A DNA stretch of 64,000 nucleotides from Bacteroidales bacterium (GTDB lineage Bacteria > Bacteroidota > Bacteroidia > Bacteroidales > F082), in NCBI GenBank assembly GCA_015493525.1, contig WGCY01000009.1, positions 83,765 through 147,764 on the forward strand, given 5' to 3'. The translations under genes were made by a program, and so were the position numbers. The notes below the pieces were generated by a model that ran no database searches, had not been told where the DNA came from, and saw only the letters and a program-made list of their open reading frames with translations. Shown here piece after piece: positions 36,760 to 49,472 of this stretch (position 1 is its first letter; every line of letters starts with the position of its first letter).

Positions 36760-37950
36760 ATGGCTAAAGAAAAATTTGAACGTTCCAAACCGCACGTAAA
36801 TATTGGGACTATCGGTCACGTTGACCATGGAAAAACCACTTTAACAGCTGCCATTACGCTAACACTGCAAGACGAAGGTTTGGCAGAGTTTGCGTCATTC
36901 GAATCCATTGATAATGCCCCTGAAGAAAAAGAGAGGGGAATTACGATTAACACTGCTCACGTTGAGTACCAGACGGCTAACCGCCATTATGCTCATGTTG
37001 ACTGCCCCGGCCATGCTGACTATGTAAAGAACATGGTAACAGGTGCTGCCCAAATGGACGGTGCTATCCTTGTTGTGGCTGCTACTGATGGCCCTATGCC
37101 GCAAACCCGCGAACATATCTTGCTGGCACGTCAGGTTGGCGTTCCCCGCATTGTCGTTTTCATGAATAAGGTTGACCTGGTCGATGACGAAGAACTCCTT
37201 GAAATTGTGGAAATGGAAATTCGTGATTTATTGAGTTTCTATGGCTTTGATGGCGACAATACACCTATTATTCAGGGTTCTGCCCTCGGTGCTTTGAACG
37301 GTGAAGAAAAATGGCGTAAAAAAGTTTACGAATTGATGGCTGCCTGTGATGAATGGATTCCATTGCCGGTTCGCGACGAACACAAACCTTTCCTGATGCC
37401 TGTTGAAGATGTATTTTCTATTACAGGCCGTGGTACAGTAGCTACCGGAAGAATTGAAACCGGAATTATCCACACGGGTGATCCTGTTGAAATTATCGGT
37501 ATGGGTGCTGAAAAAATGAAATCGGTGGTTACCGGTGTTGAAATGTTCCGTAAGATCCTTGACGAAGGTATGGCCGGTGATAACGCAGGCTTGCTTTTGC
37601 GTGGTATTGACAAGGACAAAATCAAAAGGGGAATGGTTATTGCTGCCCCCGGAACGGTTACCCCTTACAACCATTTCAAAGCTGAGGTTTATATCCTGAA
37701 AAAAGAAGAAGGTGGCCGTCATACCCCTTTCCATAATAAATATCGTCCACAGTTCTACTTCAGGACAACCGATGTTACCGGTGAAGTTTTTCTGCCCGAT
37801 GGAATTGAGATGGTTATGCCTGGTGATAACGTTACAATTGAAGTTAAGCTTATTTCTGACATTGCCATGAACAAAGGGCTTCGTTTCGCTATCCGCGAAG
37901 GTGGCCGTACTGTTGGTGCCGGTCAGGTAACTGAAATCATTGACGATTAA
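36760..37950 (+). CDS. tuf: Elongation factor Tu
   Basis: 396-aa translational GTPase that brings aminoacyl-tRNA to the ribosome. G1 GHVDHGKT, G2 [13 protein letters not shown]3 DCPGHADY, G4 NKVD and G5 SAL are intact; domains 2 and 3 are complete. It sits in the conserved tRNA-tuf-trnW-secE block and is followed by a hairpin before tRNA-Trp. Confidence 0.97.
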   Translation: MAKEKFERSKPHVNIGTIGHVDHGKTTLTAAITLTLQDEGLAEFASFESIDNAPEEKERGITINTAHVEYQTANRHYAHVDCPGHADYVKNMVTGAAQMDGAILVVAATDGPMPQTREHILLARQVGVPRIVVFMNKVDLVDDEELLEIVEMEIRDLLSFYGFDGDNTPIIQGSALGALNGEEKWRKKVYELMAACDEWIPLPVRDEHKPFLMPVEDVFSITGRGTVATGRIETGIIHTGDPVEIIGMGAEKMKSVVTGVEMFRKILDEGMAGDNAGLLLRGIDKDKIKRGMVIAAPGTVTPYNHFKAEVYILKKEEGGRHTPFHNKYRPQFYFRTTDVTGEVFLPDGIEMVMPGDNVTIEVKLISDIAMNKGLRFAIREGGRTVGAGQVTEIIDD

Positions 37951-37958
37951 TTAATTTT

Positions 37959-38006
37959 AAAGGCATTTTGGTGAAAGGTGTCCTGAAAAATTTCGGGATG
38001 CCTTTT
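37959..38006 (+). terminator. Hairpin after tuf
   Basis: AAAGGCAT / ATGCCTTT arms with an inner TCCTGAAA/TTTCGGGA stem and a short T-run. Probably a partial terminator, because trnW-secE-nusG follow. Confidence 0.55.
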
Positions 38007-38026
38007 GCCTGCTGAAATAGTTGGAT

Positions 38027-38099
38027 ACGGGTGTAGCTCAATTGGTAGAGTAGTGGTCTCCAAAACCATTGGTTGTGGGTTCGATTCCTACCACCCGTG
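38027..38099 (+). tRNA. tRNA-Trp (CCA)
   Basis: Acceptor ACGGGTG/CACCCGT, anticodon CCA within GTCTCCAAAAC, discriminator G, no encoded CCA. Lies between tuf and secE as in other Bacteroidota. Confidence 0.93.
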
Positions 38100-38114
38100 C
38101 AAAACGACAAAAAA

Positions 38115-38312
38115 ATGGCAAAATTTAGTATTGTTAGCTATCTGAAAGAAGTTAATAACGAATGGATGCATAAAGTATCCTGGCCTACTTGGAGTGAGCT
38201 GCAGAACAGTGCAATTGTGGTATCCGTTGCTTCCCTTTTAATAGCCATTGTGGTCTATTTGATGGATGTCTCATTCTCAACAATTTTACAGAGGTTTTAC
38301 GGTCTCTTTTAA
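38115..38312 (+). CDS. secE: Preprotein translocase subunit SecE
   Basis: 65 aa from ATG 38115 (MAKFSIVSYLKEVNNEW); the longer open frame from 38073 runs back into tRNA-Trp. The amphipathic helix VNNEWMHKVSWPTWSEL and a single membrane span (VVSVASLLIAIVVYLMDV) are the essential SecE parts. It is the single-span form, clamping SecY. Confidence 0.93.
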   Translation: MAKFSIVSYLKEVNNEWMHKVSWPTWSELQNSAIVVSVASLLIAIVVYLMDVSFSTILQRFYGLF

Positions 38313-38388
38313 TGCGTTGAAGCGTACGTACTGTTCGAATTAAATATATTTTTAACTTGTTAGTAACTAATCAGAACCTGGCTGTAAG

Positions 38389-38934
38389 ATGAACGAAGAT
38401 TCCGGTAAAAAATGGTATGTTGTCAGAGCCATCAGTGGTAAAGAAAAAAAGGTAAAAGAACGCCTTGAAAATGAAATTAAACGCCTCGGAATTGAGGGGT
38501 TTATCTCACAGGTTCTTATTCCCACTGAGAAAGTTTACCAAATCCGTAAAGGGAAAAAAATCAGCAAAGAGCGAAATTATTTTCCCGGATATGTTTTGGT
38601 AGAGGCTGAACTTACCGGCGAGATTCCTCACATTATTCGTAATATCCGCGACGTACTCGGTTTTTTGGGTACCCGTGGCAAAGCCGATCCTATCCGTCCT
38701 GCTGAAGTGAAGCGCATCCTTGGAAAAGTTGATGAGCTGGCAGAACAGGGAGAAGAGGTGAATATTCCGTTTATTGTGGGCGAAACCGTTGTCGTTATCG
38801 ATGGTCCATTCAACAGTTTTAGTGGTGTTATTGAGGAAATTAACGAAGAGAAGAAGCGATTGAAAGTAATGGTGAAAATCTTCGGCCGAAAAACCCCGCT
38901 GGAACTCGGTTTTATGCAGGTAGAGAAAGAATAG
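38389..38934 (+). CDS. nusG: Transcription termination/antitermination factor NusG
   Basis: 181 aa. The NGN domain (KKWYVVRAISGKEKKVKERL, NYFPGYVLVEAEL) binds the RNA polymerase clamp, and the C-terminal KOW domain (GETVVVIDGPFNSFSGVIEEIN) binds Rho or S10. It follows secE and precedes rplK, the universal order. Confidence 0.95.
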   Translation: MNEDSGKKWYVVRAISGKEKKVKERLENEIKRLGIEGFISQVLIPTEKVYQIRKGKKISKERNYFPGYVLVEAELTGEIPHIIRNIRDVLGFLGTRGKADPIRPAEVKRILGKVDELAEQGEEVNIPFIVGETVVVIDGPFNSFSGVIEEINEEKKRLKVMVKIFGRKTPLELGFMQVEKE

Positions 38935-38965
38935 TTGTTAACTTATTTTAAACAATGGGTTTAAA

Positions 38966-39406
38966 ATGGCAAAAGAAATTAGTGGATTAATTAAACTACA
39001 GATTAGAGGCGGTGCTGCAAACCCATCACCTCCCGTTGGACCGGCTTTGGGTGCCAAAGGGGTGAACATCATGGAGTTCTGTAAACAGTTTAATGCGCGT
39101 ACACAGGATAAGGCCGGTAAGGTTATTCCTGTTATCATTACTGTTTTCAAGGACAAATCCTTTGAGTTCATCATTAAGACACCTCCGGTTGCTGTACAAA
39201 TCATGGAAGCTGCAAAGCTGAAAAAAGGTTCTGCTGAACCTAACCGTGTAAAGGTGGCCAGTATCTCCTGGGAACAGGTGAAAACCATTGCCGAATCGAA
39301 GATGAAAGACTTAAATGCTTTCACCGTAGAATCGGCCATGCAAATGGTGGCTGGTACGGCAAGGAGTATGGGAGTGATTGTTAAAGGCAAATTCCCCGCA
39401 AATTAA
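38966..39406 (+). CDS. rplK: Ribosomal protein uL11
   Basis: 146 aa. The N-terminal [15 protein letters not shown] proline-rich segment and the C-terminal rRNA-binding domain are intact. It forms the base of the GTPase stalk with 23S rRNA. Start at ATG 38966. Confidence 0.96.
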   Translation: MAKEISGLIKLQIRGGAANPSPPVGPALGAKGVNIMEFCKQFNARTQDKAGKVIPVIITVFKDKSFEFIIKTPPVAVQIMEAAKLKKGSAEPNRVKVASISWEQVKTIAESKMKDLNAFTVESAMQMVAGTARSMGVIVKGKFPAN

Positions 39407-39420
39407 AAATCTGTTAACTT

Positions 39421-39427
39421 AGGAGGA
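39421..39427 (+). promoter_or_regulatory. Strong Shine-Dalgarno of rplA
   Basis: AGGAGGA directly after the rplK stop, five bases before the rplA ATG; one of only three strong sites noticed in the window. Confidence 0.75.
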
Positions 39428-39431
39428 GAAT

Positions 39432-40127
39432 ATGGCAAAATTGTCAAAAAAACACAAAGAAGCTTTGTCCAAATTCGAAAAGAATAAAGAGTACTCCTTA
39501 GAAGAAGCCATCGATTTAGTAAAGAGTATTACCTATACTAAATTTGATGCTTCGGTAGATCTTAGTGTACGTCTCGGCGTTGACCCTCGTAAAGCCAATC
39601 AAATGGTGAGAGGTTCCGTTACCCTTCCCCACGGAACGGGTAAAGAGTTGAAAGTGCTCGTGTTATGTACACAGGATAAGGAGGAAGAAGCCAAAGCTGC
39701 CGGCGCAGATTTCGTTGGTCTTGATGAATACATTCAGAAGATCAAAGGAGGATGGACCGATGTAGATGTTGTAATTACCATGCCGAGTGTCATGCCTAAA
39801 GTAGGTGCACTTGGCAGGATTCTGGGCCCCCGGGGTTTGATGCCAAATCCCAAGACCGGTACTGTTACTATGGAAGTCGGTGCAGCTGTGAAAGCAGCCA
39901 AAGCCGGAAAAATTGATTTTAAGGTTGATAAATTTGGGATCATCCATTCTGCTGTGGGCAAGGTGAGTTTTGATAAAAAACAACTGACCGAAAACGCCAG
40001 CGAATTGCTGAACACCATTATTAAATTAAGACCTTCTTCCGCCAAAGGAAACTATGTAAAAAGTATCTATTTGTCAAGTACAATGAGTCCGGGTATAGCA
40101 GTTGATACAAAATCGGTAGGCGCATAG
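39432..40127 (+). CDS. rplA: Ribosomal protein uL1
   Basis: 231 aa with typical [18 protein letters not shown], the [17 protein letters not shown]-contact loop and a complete C-terminus. uL1 binds the L1 stalk and in many bacteria represses its own rplK-rplA message. Preceded by a strong Shine-Dalgarno. Confidence 0.96.
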   Translation: MAKLSKKHKEALSKFEKNKEYSLEEAIDLVKSITYTKFDASVDLSVRLGVDPRKANQMVRGSVTLPHGTGKELKVLVLCTQDKEEEAKAAGADFVGLDEYIQKIKGGWTDVDVVITMPSVMPKVGALGRILGPRGLMPNPKTGTVTMEVGAAVKAAKAGKIDFKVDKFGIIHSAVGKVSFDKKQLTENASELLNTIIKLRPSSAKGNYVKSIYLSSTMSPGIAVDTKSVGA

Positions 40128-40146
40128 TTAAAAACAAGCGATTGTT

Positions 40147-40668
40147 ATGAGAAAAGAAGACAAAAAACAACTGATTGAATCTTTATCCGATCAACTGGCC
40201 AAGCACAATAATTTTTACCTTGCTGATGTCTCTACTTTAAATGCAGAGGATACCAGCAACCTGAGAAGAATGTGCTTTAACCGTGGCATTGAAATGCGGG
40301 TGGTGAAAAACACCCTCCTGCGCAAAGCCATGGAGCAGTCGGAGAGAGGTTTTGATGAGTTATACGAAACACTTAAAGGAAACACATCCCTTATGTTCGC
40401 CGAGGCAGGTAATGCACCAGCCAAATTGATTAAGGAGTTCAGAAAAAAATCAAAATACCCCATCTTAAAAGCGGCATTTATTGAAGAAATGACCTACATA
40501 GGAGATGAGCAACTTGATTTCCTGGCCTCTATCAAATCCAAAGACGAACTGATAGCCGATGTGGTTGCCTTGTTACAAGCACCTATGAACAATGTGCTTT
40601 CTGCATTAAAATCCGGTGGTATTAAACTTTCCGGAATTCTTGAAACCTTATCAGAAAAAAGTGAATAA
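40147..40668 (+). CDS. rplJ: Ribosomal protein uL10
   Basis: 173 aa. The N-terminal rRNA-binding domain (RRMCFNRGIEMRVVKNTLLR) and the C-terminal helix that holds L7/L12 dimers are present. Only 19 bases separate it from rplA, so there is no room for a long L10-binding leader like that of E. coli. Confidence 0.95.
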   Translation: MRKEDKKQLIESLSDQLAKHNNFYLADVSTLNAEDTSNLRRMCFNRGIEMRVVKNTLLRKAMEQSERGFDELYETLKGNTSLMFAEAGNAPAKLIKEFRKKSKYPILKAAFIEEMTYIGDEQLDFLASIKSKDELIADVVALLQAPMNNVLSALKSGGIKLSGILETLSEKSE

Positions 40669-40725
40669 GGAATTATTACGAACGATAAATAAGCATTTAA
40701 TAAACACAATTTAAATTATAACAAA

Positions 40726-41103
40726 ATGGCAGATTTAAAAGCATTTGCAGAACAATTGGTTAATCTTACTGTTAAAGAAGTAAATGAACTGGCTGAGATT
40801 CTGAAAGAAGAGTATGGTATCGAACCCGCTGCAGCAGCAGTAGTTGCCGGCCCGGCAGCAGGTGCTGCCGATGGTGGCGCAGAAGAAGAACAAACATCTT
40901 TTGATGTTATTCTGAAAGCTGCAGGACAATCAAAACTCGCTGTAGTTAAATTAGTTAAAGAATTGACAAGCTTAGGTCTGAAAGAATCAAAAGAATTGAT
41001 TGATGCAGCACCTAAAGCCATTAAAGAAGGCGTTAGCAAAGACGAAGCCGAAGCTTTGAAAGCACAGCTTGAAGAAGCCGGTGCTGAAGTAGAGGTCAAG
41101 TAA
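40726..41103 (+). CDS. rplL: Ribosomal protein bL12
   Basis: 125-aa stalk protein. The N-terminal dimerisation helices lead to an Ala-rich hinge ([17 protein letters not shown]), then the conserved C-terminal factor-binding domain ([31 protein letters not shown]). A hairpin follows before rpoB. Confidence 0.96.
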   Translation: MADLKAFAEQLVNLTVKEVNELAEILKEEYGIEPAAAAVVAGPAAGAADGGAEEEQTSFDVILKAAGQSKLAVVKLVKELTSLGLKESKELIDAAPKAIKEGVSKDEAEALKAQLEEAGAEVEVK

Positions 41104-41128
41104 TACTTTATTTCTATTCAATTGGTAA

Positions 41129-41154
41129 CCTCTGTCCCGTTTTCGGGACAGAGG
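41129..41154 (+). terminator. Hairpin between rplL and rpoB (attenuator or processing site)
   Basis: Perfect 11-bp stem CCTCTGTCCCG / CGGGACAGAGG with a TTTT loop. No T-run follows directly, so it is more likely an attenuator or RNase site than a full terminator. Confidence 0.65.
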
Positions 41155-41244
41155 CTCGCCTATTTGTTCTTTTACATCATTCTTTCATTATTTGCCGGCA
41201 TTTCTTAATGTATCGGCTTGTTCATCACTTAAAACTATTGTGCC

Positions 41245-44200
41245 TTGGCTGGAATCAAAACCGAAAGAATCAACTTCGCATCTACCAAAAATCTGATGCG
41301 TTATCCGAATTTCCTGGATATTCAATTAAAATCTTTTCAAGATTTTTTTCAACTGGAAACCAATACGGAAAATCGTATTAACGAAGGCCTTTTTAAGGTT
41401 TTTTCAGAAAATTTCCCCATTACAGATGTGAGAAATAATTTTGTCCTTGAATTTTTAGACTACTTTGTTGATCCCCCACATTACACCATCGAGGAATGTA
41501 TTGAACGCGGGTTGACTTACAGTGTCCCTCTCAAAGCAAAATTGAAACTTTATTGTACCGATCCCGAACATGAAGATTTTGAAACCATCGTTCAGGATGT
41601 CTATTTGGGCATGATCCCTTATATGACCCCCCGTGGTACTTTTATTATTAACGGCGCAGAAAGGGTTATCGTTTCCCAGTTGCACCGCTCACCGGGTGTT
41701 TTCTTCGGACAACACCGGCATGCTAATGGTACGCAGTTGTTCTCTGCCAGGATTATCCCTTTTAAAGGTTCCTGGATGGAATTTTCTACGGACATTAACA
41801 ACATAATGTATGCCTACATTGACCGGAAAAAGAAACTGCCTGTTACTACCCTGCTCCGTGCTATCGGTTATGAAACTGACCGCGATATTCTCGAAATATT
41901 TGACCTTGCAGAAGAAGTAAAAGTGAGCAAGGCAGGATTGAAACGTGTGCTGGGCCGCAGCCTTGCAGCACGTGTGGTTCGTTCCTGGTTTGAGGATTTT
42001 GTGGATGAGGATACGGGTGAGGTGGTTACCATCGAACGTAACGATGTCATCATCGAACGTGAAACCGTTCTCGAAACAGAACATATCCAGAAAATTATTG
42101 ATGCCGGCGTTAAAACGGTACTTCTTCACAAAGAAGATGGCAGCATCAACGACTACTCTGTTATTTTCCAGACACTACAGAAAGATACAACGAACTCCGA
42201 AAAGGAGGCCGTTGAATATATTTATTTCCAGCTGCGTAACGCTTTGCCTCCCGATGAAGAGACCGCCCGTAGCGTTTTCGACCGACTTTTCTTCTCTGAT
42301 AAACGTTACGACCTCGGCGAAGTAGGCCGTTATCGTATCAACAAAAAACTGGAATTGAATACGCCCATGGATGTGCGTGTTCTTACCAAAGAAGACATTG
42401 TCCTGATTATTAAGCATCTTGTCAAATTGCTGAACCAGAAAACCATTGTTGATGATATCGACCACCTTAGTAACCGTCGTGTACGTACAGTAGGCGAACA
42501 GCTTTACTCACAGTTTGGCGTCGGCCTGGCCCGGATGGCCCGTACCATTCGCGACCGTATGAACGTTCGTGATAATGAGGTGTTTACGCCTACCGACCTG
42601 ATTAATGCCAAGACTTTGTCTTCGGTCATTAACTCATTCTTTGGCACCAATGCCTTGTCGCAGTTTATGGACCAGACCAACCCGCTTTCTGAGATTACGC
42701 ACAAAAGGCGTATTTCAGCCCTGGGACCCGGTGGCCTGTCGCGCGAAAGGGCCGGTTTTGAGGTGCGGGATGTTCACTATACCCACTATGGCCGGCTTTG
42801 TACTATTGAAACACCGGAAGGCCCGAACATCGGATTGATTTCTTCCTTGTGTGTTTATGCCAAAATTAACCATCTCGGTTTTATCGAAACACCTTACCGC
42901 AAGGTGGATAAGGGCGTTATTGACTATAAACATGATCCTATTTACCTCAGTGCCGAAGAGGAAGAAGACAAAATTATTGCCCAGGCAAATACCGTAGTGA
43001 ATAATGAGGGGACTTTTGTTAATGAAAAAGTAAAAGTCCGTTATCAGGCCGATTATCCCATCACTCCCCGTGAAGAAGTTGACCTTATTGATATTGCCCC
43101 CAACCAGATCGCTTCCATTGCGGCCTCCAGTATCCCGTTTTTGGAACATGATGATGCCAACCGTGCTTTGATGGGTTCAAACATGATGCGCCAGGCTGTA
43201 CCTTTGTTGAATCCCGAAGCACCTATCGTGGGAACAGGGATTGAAGAATACGTAGCGCGTGATTCTCGTGTTTTGGTTATGGCCGAAAGTGATGGCGTTG
43301 TGGAATATGTGGATGCCAACAAAATTGTTATCCGTTACTCACGCGACGAAATGGAAAAACTCGTCAGTTTTGATGATGACGTGAAAGAATATACGCTGAC
43401 AAAATTCCGCCGTACAAACCAGAATACTTCTATCAACCTGAGGCCTATTGTCCGGTCTGGGGATAAGGTCGTTAAAGGCCAGCCTTTGTGTGAAGGATAT
43501 GGTACGGAAGGGGGTGAGCTTGCCCTGGGACGTAACCTGAAAGTGGCTTTTATGCCCTGGAAAGGTTACAACTATGAGGATGCCATTGTGATTTCAGAGA
43601 AAGTGGTTAAGGACGATATCTTTACCTCTGTGCATGTGGAAGAATTTACATTGGAAGTTCGCGATACCAAAAGAGGTATTGAAGAACTCACCAACGATAT
43701 TCCGAATGTGAGTGCCGAGGCAACCAAAGACCTTGATGAAAATGGCTTAATCCGCGTGGGCGCTGAAGTCAGTGAAGGGGATATCCTCATTGGAAAAATT
43801 ACCCCTAAAGGAGAAAGCGACCCTACTCCGGAAGAGAAATTGTTGCGTGCCATCTTCGGTGACAAAGCCGGCGATGTAAAAAATGCCTCCCTCAAGGCAC
43901 CGCCTTCTTTAAAAGGTGTTGTCCTGAAGAAAGATTTGTTTTCGCGGGCCGTAAAAAGTTCCAAGAACAAAGCCATCGAAAAGGAAATTATTGCTGCTTT
44001 GGACGAAGAATACAACAAAAAATTTGCTGAATTAAAATCCAAACTGGTAGATAAATTAACGGTTCTGGTCAGTAACCGTACTTCTCAGGGCGTTACCAAT
44101 GTATTTGGCGATGTGGTGGTCCCCACCAAAACCAAGTTTACCCAGAAAATCCTCCATACACTGGATTACATCAACATCAATGCCAGCAAGTGGACGACTG

Positions 44201-45054
44201 ATAGTACTAAAAATGAGTTAATTAAGACATTGCTCAACAATTACAACATCAAGTATAAAGAGTTGCTGGGTGTGTATAACCGTAAGAAATTTGTAGCCAG
44301 TGTGGGGGATGAACTTCCCAATGGCATTGTGCAAATGGCCAAAGTTTATATCGCCAAAAAACGTAAGTTGAAAGTGGGTGATAAAATGTCGGGCCGTCAC
44401 GGTAACAAGGGGATTGTAGCACGTATCGTCCGTGAAGAGGACATGCCGTTTATGGAAGATGGTACACCTGTTGATATTGTGTTGAATCCTTTGGGCGTGC
44501 CTTCGCGAATGAACCTGGGACAGATTTACGAAACTGTTCTTGGCTGGGCAGGCAAAGTGCTTGGTAAGAAATTTGCCACGCCTATTTTTGACGGGGCCAC
44601 CGATGAACAGATTAACGCCTACATGAAACAGGCCGGCTTGCCTGAAAATGGCAGTGTCTATCTTTACGATGGTGGTACGGGCGAACGTTTCGACCAACCT
44701 GCTACGGTGGGCTACATTTATATGATTAAACTTCATCACCTGATTGATGATAAGATGCACGCCCGTTCTATAGGCCCTTATTCACTTATTACACAGCAAC
44801 CACTGGGAGGTAAAGCCCAGTTTGGAGGCCAGCGTTTTGGTGAAATGGAGGTCTGGGCACTGGAAGCTTTTGGTGCTGCCAATATTCTACAGGAGATACT
44901 AACCGTTAAATCGGATGATGTTAATGGCAGGGCCAAAGCCTACGAAGCAATTGTAAAAGGCGAAAATATGCCTACACCCGGAATGCCCGAGTCGTTCAAT
45001 GTTCTTGTACATGAGTTGCGCGGACTGGGCCTGGAGATTAGCTTCGATAAGTAA
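41245..45054 (+). CDS. rpoB: RNA polymerase subunit beta
   Basis: 1269 aa. The start is TTG at 41245: an in-frame TAA lies 13-15 bases upstream, no ATG or GTG is available, and the product start ([15 protein letters not shown]) aligns with the usual RpoB N-terminus. Rifampicin-region residues ([25 protein letters not shown]) are present, with Leu/Gln/Asp/His/Arg at the expected places. [12 protein letters not shown] and the C-terminal clamp segment are intact. Confidence 0.96.
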   Translation: MAGIKTERINFASTKNLMRYPNFLDIQLKSFQDFFQLETNTENRINEGLFKVFSENFPITDVRNNFVLEFLDYFVDPPHYTIEECIERGLTYSVPLKAKLKLYCTDPEHEDFETIVQDVYLGMIPYMTPRGTFIINGAERVIVSQLHRSPGVFFGQHRHANGTQLFSARIIPFKGSWMEFSTDINNIMYAYIDRKKKLPVTTLLRAIGYETDRDILEIFDLAEEVKVSKAGLKRVLGRSLAARVVRSWFEDFVDEDTGEVVTIERNDVIIERETVLETEHIQKIIDAGVKTVLLHKEDGSINDYSVIFQTLQKDTTNSEKEAVEYIYFQLRNALPPDEETARSVFDRLFFSDKRYDLGEVGRYRINKKLELNTPMDVRVLTKEDIVLIIKHLVKLLNQKTIVDDIDHLSNRRVRTVGEQLYSQFGVGLARMARTIRDRMNVRDNEVFTPTDLINAKTLSSVINSFFGTNALSQFMDQTNPLSEITHKRRISALGPGGLSRERAGFEVRDVHYTHYGRLCTIETPEGPNIGLISSLCVYAKINHLGFIETPYRKVDKGVIDYKHDPIYLSAEEEEDKIIAQANTVVNNEGTFVNEKVKVRYQADYPITPREEVDLIDIAPNQIASIAASSIPFLEHDDANRALMGSNMMRQAVPLLNPEAPIVGTGIEEYVARDSRVLVMAESDGVVEYVDANKIVIRYSRDEMEKLVSFDDDVKEYTLTKFRRTNQNTSINLRPIVRSGDKVVKGQPLCEGYGTEGGELALGRNLKVAFMPWKGYNYEDAIVISEKVVKDDIFTSVHVEEFTLEVRDTKRGIEELTNDIPNVSAEATKDLDENGLIRVGAEVSEGDILIGKITPKGESDPTPEEKLLRAIFGDKAGDVKNASLKAPPSLKGVVLKKDLFSRAVKSSKNKAIEKEIIAALDEEYNKKFAELKSKLVDKLTVLVSNRTSQGVTNVFGDVVVPTKTKFTQKILHTLDYININASKWTTDSTKNELIKTLLNNYNIKYKELLGVYNRKKFVASVGDELPNGIVQMAKVYIAKKRKLKVGDKMSGRHGNKGIVARIVREEDMPFMEDGTPVDIVLNPLGVPSRMNLGQIYETVLGWAGKVLGKKFATPIFDGATDEQINAYMKQAGLPENGSVYLYDGGTGERFDQPATVGYIYMIKLHHLIDDKMHARSIGPYSLITQQPLGGKAQFGGQRFGEMEVWALEAFGAANILQEILTVKSDDVNGRAKAYEAIVKGENMPTPGMPESFNVLVHELRGLGLEISFDK

Positions 45055-45088
45055 TTTAATTTTGATTCTCATAAAATAAAAATCTGAT

Positions 45089-48000
45089 ATGGCTTTCAGA
45101 CAAGATAGTAAAGTACCGGATAGTTTTAATAAAATAACCATCAGTCTGGCTTCGCCCGAGTCTATTCTCGAACGGTCGCATGGTGAGGTGCTCAAACCCG
45201 AAACCATCAACTACCGTACCTATAAACCGGAGCGTGACGGGCTTTTCTGCGAAAGGATTTTCGGCCCTGTAAAGGATTACGAATGTCATTGCGGGAAATA
45301 TAAACGTATTCGCTACAAAGGCATCGTTTGTGACCGCTGTGGCGTTGAAGTTACCGAGAAAAAAGTAAGGCGCGAACGAATGGGACACATCGAGTTGGTA
45401 GTTCCTGTGGTCCACATTTGGTTCTTCCGTTCTTTGCCAAACAAAATAGGTGCCCTTCTGGGAATCCAGACAAAAAAACTGGAATCTATTATCTACTACG
45501 AACGTTACGTAGTCATCAATCCCGGCATCAAAGAGGTGGATGGCGTTAAAAAGATGGATTTTCTTACCGAAGAGGAGTATCTAAATATTTTAGATACCAT
45601 ACCTGCTGAAAATCAATATCTTGATGATTCTGATCCGGATAAATTTGTTGCAAAAATGGGTGCCGAGGCAGTTCACGATTTGCTTATGCGGATTGATTTG
45701 GATAAGGAATCTTTTGAATTGCGGCATAAAGCAAATACCGAAACATCGCAGCAGCGTAAAGCAGATGCTTTAAAACGCCTGCATGTTTTTGAAGCTTTTC
45801 GCGATGCCCGTAAACGTAAAGAAAATCGTCCGGAATGGATGATTGTGAAAATTGTTCCGGTTATCCCTCCCGAGCTGAGGCCTTTGGTCCCGTTGGATGG
45901 CGGACGTTTTGCCACCTCCGACCTCAACGATCTTTACCGCAGGGTTATCATCCGTAACAACCGGTTGAAACGTTTGATCGAAATAAAAGCCCCTGATGTC
46001 ATTATGCGTAATGAAAAACGGATGCTTCAGGAAGCCGTTGACTCACTCTTTGACAACTCAAGGAAGTCAAGTGCTGTTAAAACCGATTCAAACCGTCCGT
46101 TGAAATCGTTGAGCGACAGTTTGAAAGGGAAACAGGGACGTTTTCGTCAAAATCTGTTGGGGAAACGTGTCGACTACTCCGGCCGTTCGGTTATTATTGT
46201 CGGCCCAAAATTGAAAATGAACGAATGTGGCCTGCCAAAAGATATGGCTGCCGAGCTTTTCAAACCGTTTGTCATCCGCAGGTTACTCGAACGCGGCATT
46301 GTTAAAACCGTGAAGTCGGCCAAAAAAATTGTGGAGAGGAAAGATGCCGTTGTTTACGACATTCTCGAAAATATCCTGAAAGGGCATCCTGTGTTACTCA
46401 ACCGGGCACCTACATTGCACCGGCTGGGGATTCAGGCTTTCCAGCCCATACTTGTGGAGGGTAAGGCTATCCAGCTTCACCCGCTGGCCTGTACGGCTTT
46501 TAATGCTGACTTCGACGGTGACCAGATGGCTGTCCACCTGCCTTTGGGCAACGCTGCCGTTCTTGAAGCACAGGTGCTCATGCTCGCTTCACACAATATC
46601 CTGAACCCTGCTAATGGTGCGCCTATTACCGTTCCTTCACAGGACATGGTACTTGGCTTGTACTACATTACCAAGGCCAGGAAAAATACTGAAGCATTCC
46701 CGATTAAGGGAGAGGGCATGATTTTCTATTCTCCTGAGGAAGTTCGTATTGCTTATAACGAAAAACGCGTTGACCTGCATGCTGTTATTAAAGTAAATGT
46801 GGATGTTAACGAAGACGGTAAACTTGTTAACAAATTAGTTGAAACTACCGTCGGACGTGTTCTTTTCAATGAAAAAGTTCCCGAAGGGTTTGGCTTTATC
46901 AATAAGCTGCTCACAAAAAAAGCCCTCCGCGATATTATCAGCGATGTGCTGAAAGAAACCGGAAATGCAGTTACTGCCCAGTTTCTTGATGATATTAAAA
47001 ACCTGGGTTACCAAATGGCTTTCGTTGGAGGACTTTCCTTTAACCTTGGCAACGTGCGTGTTCCCGTGGCTAAAGAAGAACTGATTAAAAAAGCCGAAAA
47101 AGAAGTTGATGAAGTAATGAACAACTACAACATGGGCTTCATTACCAACAACGAGCGGTATAACCAGATTATTGATATCTGGACACATACCAACTCCAGG
47201 CTGACAAATATTGTGATGAAGGAGCTGGCAGAAGACAACGATGGTTTTAACCCCGTTTACATGATGCTTGATTCCGGTGCCCGTGGTTCCAAAGAGCAGA
47301 TTCGTCAGCTCTCAGGGATGCGTGGTCTTATGGCCAAACCGCAGAAAGCCGGTGCTGCCGGAAATGAAATTATTGAAAATCCTATTCTTTCCAATTTCAA
47401 AGAGGGATTGTCGGTTCTTGAGTATTTTATCTCCACGCACGGTGCCCGTAAAGGACTTGCCGATACTGCCCTGAAAACGGCTGATGCCGGTTACCTTACC
47501 CGTCGTCTTGTTGACGTGGCACAGGATGTGATTATTTCTGAAAAGGATTGTGGAACATTGCGCGGACTTACCGTAACTGCCCTCAAGAAGAATGAAGAGG
47601 TTGTCGAATCGCTCTACGACAGAATCCTGGGTCGTGTGGCCGTACATGATATTTATCATCCCGGTACGGGTGAGATTATTGTAAAAGGTGGCGATGAAAT
47701 TACCGAAGTCATCGGAAAACAAATCGAAGATTCCGGTATTACACAAGTAGAAATAAGGTCGGTACTTACCTGTGAATCAAAACATGGTGTTTGTGCCAAC
47801 TGCTATGGAAGAAACCTTGCCTCGGGTCATTTGGTGCAACGGGGAGAAGCCGTGGGCGTTATTGCTGCCCAGTCTATTGGGGAGCCGGGTACCCAGCTTA
47901 CTTTGCGTACGTTCCACCAGGGAGGTACGGCATCAAACGTGGCTGCCAGCTCAAAAATTGAAGCTGCTCATGATGGCGTTCTTGAATTTGAAGAGCTGCG

Positions 48001-49402
48001 GAGCGTTGCTTATAGCGATGAAAATGGCAACAAATATGATATTGTTACCGGTCGTTCGGCAGAAATGAAATTGATTGACCCTGAAACGGGCGTTATCTTT
48101 TCTTCGGCCAACATTGCTTATGGCTCCAAACTTTATTTTAAGAATGGCGATAAGGTGAAAAAAGGTGACCTGATTAACGACTGGGATCCTTTTAACGCTG
48201 TTATTCTTTCCGAAGTTGCCGGTAGCATTGCTTTTGAAAATGTTATTGAAGGCCAGACCTACCGTGTTGAATCTGATGAACAGACAGGCTATTTCGAGAA
48301 AGTAATTATAGAAACCAAACAGAAGGCCAAGAACCCGAATGTCAAAATTCTGGGCAAGGATGGGGTTATCCTGAAAAGTTATGACCTTCCTGTAGGTGCC
48401 CACATTGTGGTTGAAGAAGGGGCTAAGATTAAAGCCGGAGACTTGTTGGTGAAAATTCCGCGTGCCTTTGGTAAAGCGGGTGACATTACCGGTGGCCTGC
48501 CACGGGTTACCGAACTCTTTGAAGCACGTAATCCTTCCGAACAGGCTGTTGTCTCTGAAATTGATGGTGTGGTTTCTTTTGGCAAAAAACTGAAACGTGG
48601 TAACCGCGAAATCATTATCACAGCCAAAACAGGGGCTGAAAAACGGTATCTGGTTTCAACAACCAAACAGATTCTGGCACAGGAAAATGACTTTGTAAAG
48701 GCCGGTACCAAACTTTCGGATGGTGTGATTACGCCTGCCGATATCCTGGCCATCAAAGGACCCATGAAAGTGCAGGAATACATCGTAAATGAGATTCAGG
48801 AAGTTTACCGCTTGCAGGGCGTGAAAATTAACGACAAACACTTCGAGGTGATTGTCCGCCAGATGATGCGTAAAGTGCAGGTGGAAGATCCGGGCGATAC
48901 CCGTTTCCTCGAAGGTGAGCTGGTGAACAAGATTAAATTCCACGAAGTGAATGACGAAATCTTTGGAATGAAAGTCGTTGTTGACCCGGGCGATTCCGAA
49001 ACAGTTCGTCAGGGAGAGATTATCACTGCCCGTAAACTGCGTGACGAAAACTCAACCTTGCGCCGGCGTGACAAGAAGCTGATTGAAGCCCACAATGCCC
49101 AGACGGCTACTGCCCGCCAGGTACTTCAGGGTATTACACGTGCATCGCTGCAAACGGACAGCTTTATATCGGCTGCTTCCTTCCAGGAAACTACCAAGGT
49201 GCTTACTTTGGCTGCTATCAATGCCAAACAGGATACATTGAATGGCCTGAAAGAGAATGTTATCGTCGGTCATAAAATCCCTGCCGGTACCGGACTTAAA
49301 GACTATGAAGACCTTATTGTTGCTTCCAAAGAAGAGCATGAAGCCATGATGGCGAAAGCCAATGACCTGGATGCTGTGGAAGAAGAGGTTGAAGAAAAAT
49401 AA
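45089..49402 (+). CDS. rpoC: RNA polymerase subunit beta'
   Basis: 1437 aa. N-terminal zinc site ([20 protein letters not shown]), the catalytic [12 protein letters not shown] aspartates, bridge helix and trigger loop ([18 protein letters not shown]), and a second zinc site ([13 protein letters not shown]) are complete. It begins 34 bases after rpoB. A strong terminator follows the acidic C-terminus (EEEVEEK). Confidence 0.97.
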   Translation: MAFRQDSKVPDSFNKITISLASPESILERSHGEVLKPETINYRTYKPERDGLFCERIFGPVKDYECHCGKYKRIRYKGIVCDRCGVEVTEKKVRRERMGHIELVVPVVHIWFFRSLPNKIGALLGIQTKKLESIIYYERYVVINPGIKEVDGVKKMDFLTEEEYLNILDTIPAENQYLDDSDPDKFVAKMGAEAVHDLLMRIDLDKESFELRHKANTETSQQRKADALKRLHVFEAFRDARKRKENRPEWMIVKIVPVIPPELRPLVPLDGGRFATSDLNDLYRRVIIRNNRLKRLIEIKAPDVIMRNEKRMLQEAVDSLFDNSRKSSAVKTDSNRPLKSLSDSLKGKQGRFRQNLLGKRVDYSGRSVIIVGPKLKMNECGLPKDMAAELFKPFVIRRLLERGIVKTVKSAKKIVERKDAVVYDILENILKGHPVLLNRAPTLHRLGIQAFQPILVEGKAIQLHPLACTAFNADFDGDQMAVHLPLGNAAVLEAQVLMLASHNILNPANGAPITVPSQDMVLGLYYITKARKNTEAFPIKGEGMIFYSPEEVRIAYNEKRVDLHAVIKVNVDVNEDGKLVNKLVETTVGRVLFNEKVPEGFGFINKLLTKKALRDIISDVLKETGNAVTAQFLDDIKNLGYQMAFVGGLSFNLGNVRVPVAKEELIKKAEKEVDEVMNNYNMGFITNNERYNQIIDIWTHTNSRLTNIVMKELAEDNDGFNPVYMMLDSGARGSKEQIRQLSGMRGLMAKPQKAGAAGNEIIENPILSNFKEGLSVLEYFISTHGARKGLADTALKTADAGYLTRRLVDVAQDVIISEKDCGTLRGLTVTALKKNEEVVESLYDRILGRVAVHDIYHPGTGEIIVKGGDEITEVIGKQIEDSGITQVEIRSVLTCESKHGVCANCYGRNLASGHLVQRGEAVGVIAAQSIGEPGTQLTLRTFHQGGTASNVAASSKIEAAHDGVLEFEELRSVAYSDENGNKYDIVTGRSAEMKLIDPETGVIFSSANIAYGSKLYFKNGDKVKKGDLINDWDPFNAVILSEVAGSIAFENVIEGQTYRVESDEQTGYFEKVIIETKQKAKNPNVKILGKDGVILKSYDLPVGAHIVVEEGAKIKAGDLLVKIPRAFGKAGDITGGLPRVTELFEARNPSEQAVVSEIDGVVSFGKKLKRGNREIIITAKTGAEKRYLVSTTKQILAQENDFVKAGTKLSDGVITPADILAIKGPMKVQEYIVNEIQEVYRLQGVKINDKHFEVIVRQMMRKVQVEDPGDTRFLEGELVNKIKFHEVNDEIFGMKVVVDPGDSETVRQGEIITARKLRDENSTLRRRDKKLIEAHNAQTATARQVLQGITRASLQTDSFISAASFQETTKVLTLAAINAKQDTLNGLKENVIVGHKIPAGTGLKDYEDLIVASKEEHEAMMAKANDLDAVEEEVEEK

Positions 49403-49410
49403 ATCATTCT

Positions 49411-49457
49411 AAAGGCTGTTGCAAAAAGGAAATTTCCCCTTATGCAACAGCCTTTTT
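49411..49457 (+). terminator. Intrinsic terminator after rpoC
   Basis: AAAGGCTGTTGCA / TGCAACAGCCTTTTT arms around a 19-base loop, with T-run. Confidence 0.85.
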
Positions 49458-49472
49458 GTAAAAAGGAAAGTC

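Noticed and set aside
39407..39431. Possible uL1-binding autoregulatory leader in the rplK-rplA gap
   Set aside because: The gap is only 25 bases and shows no clear mimic of the 23S binding site; I could not support a specific site.
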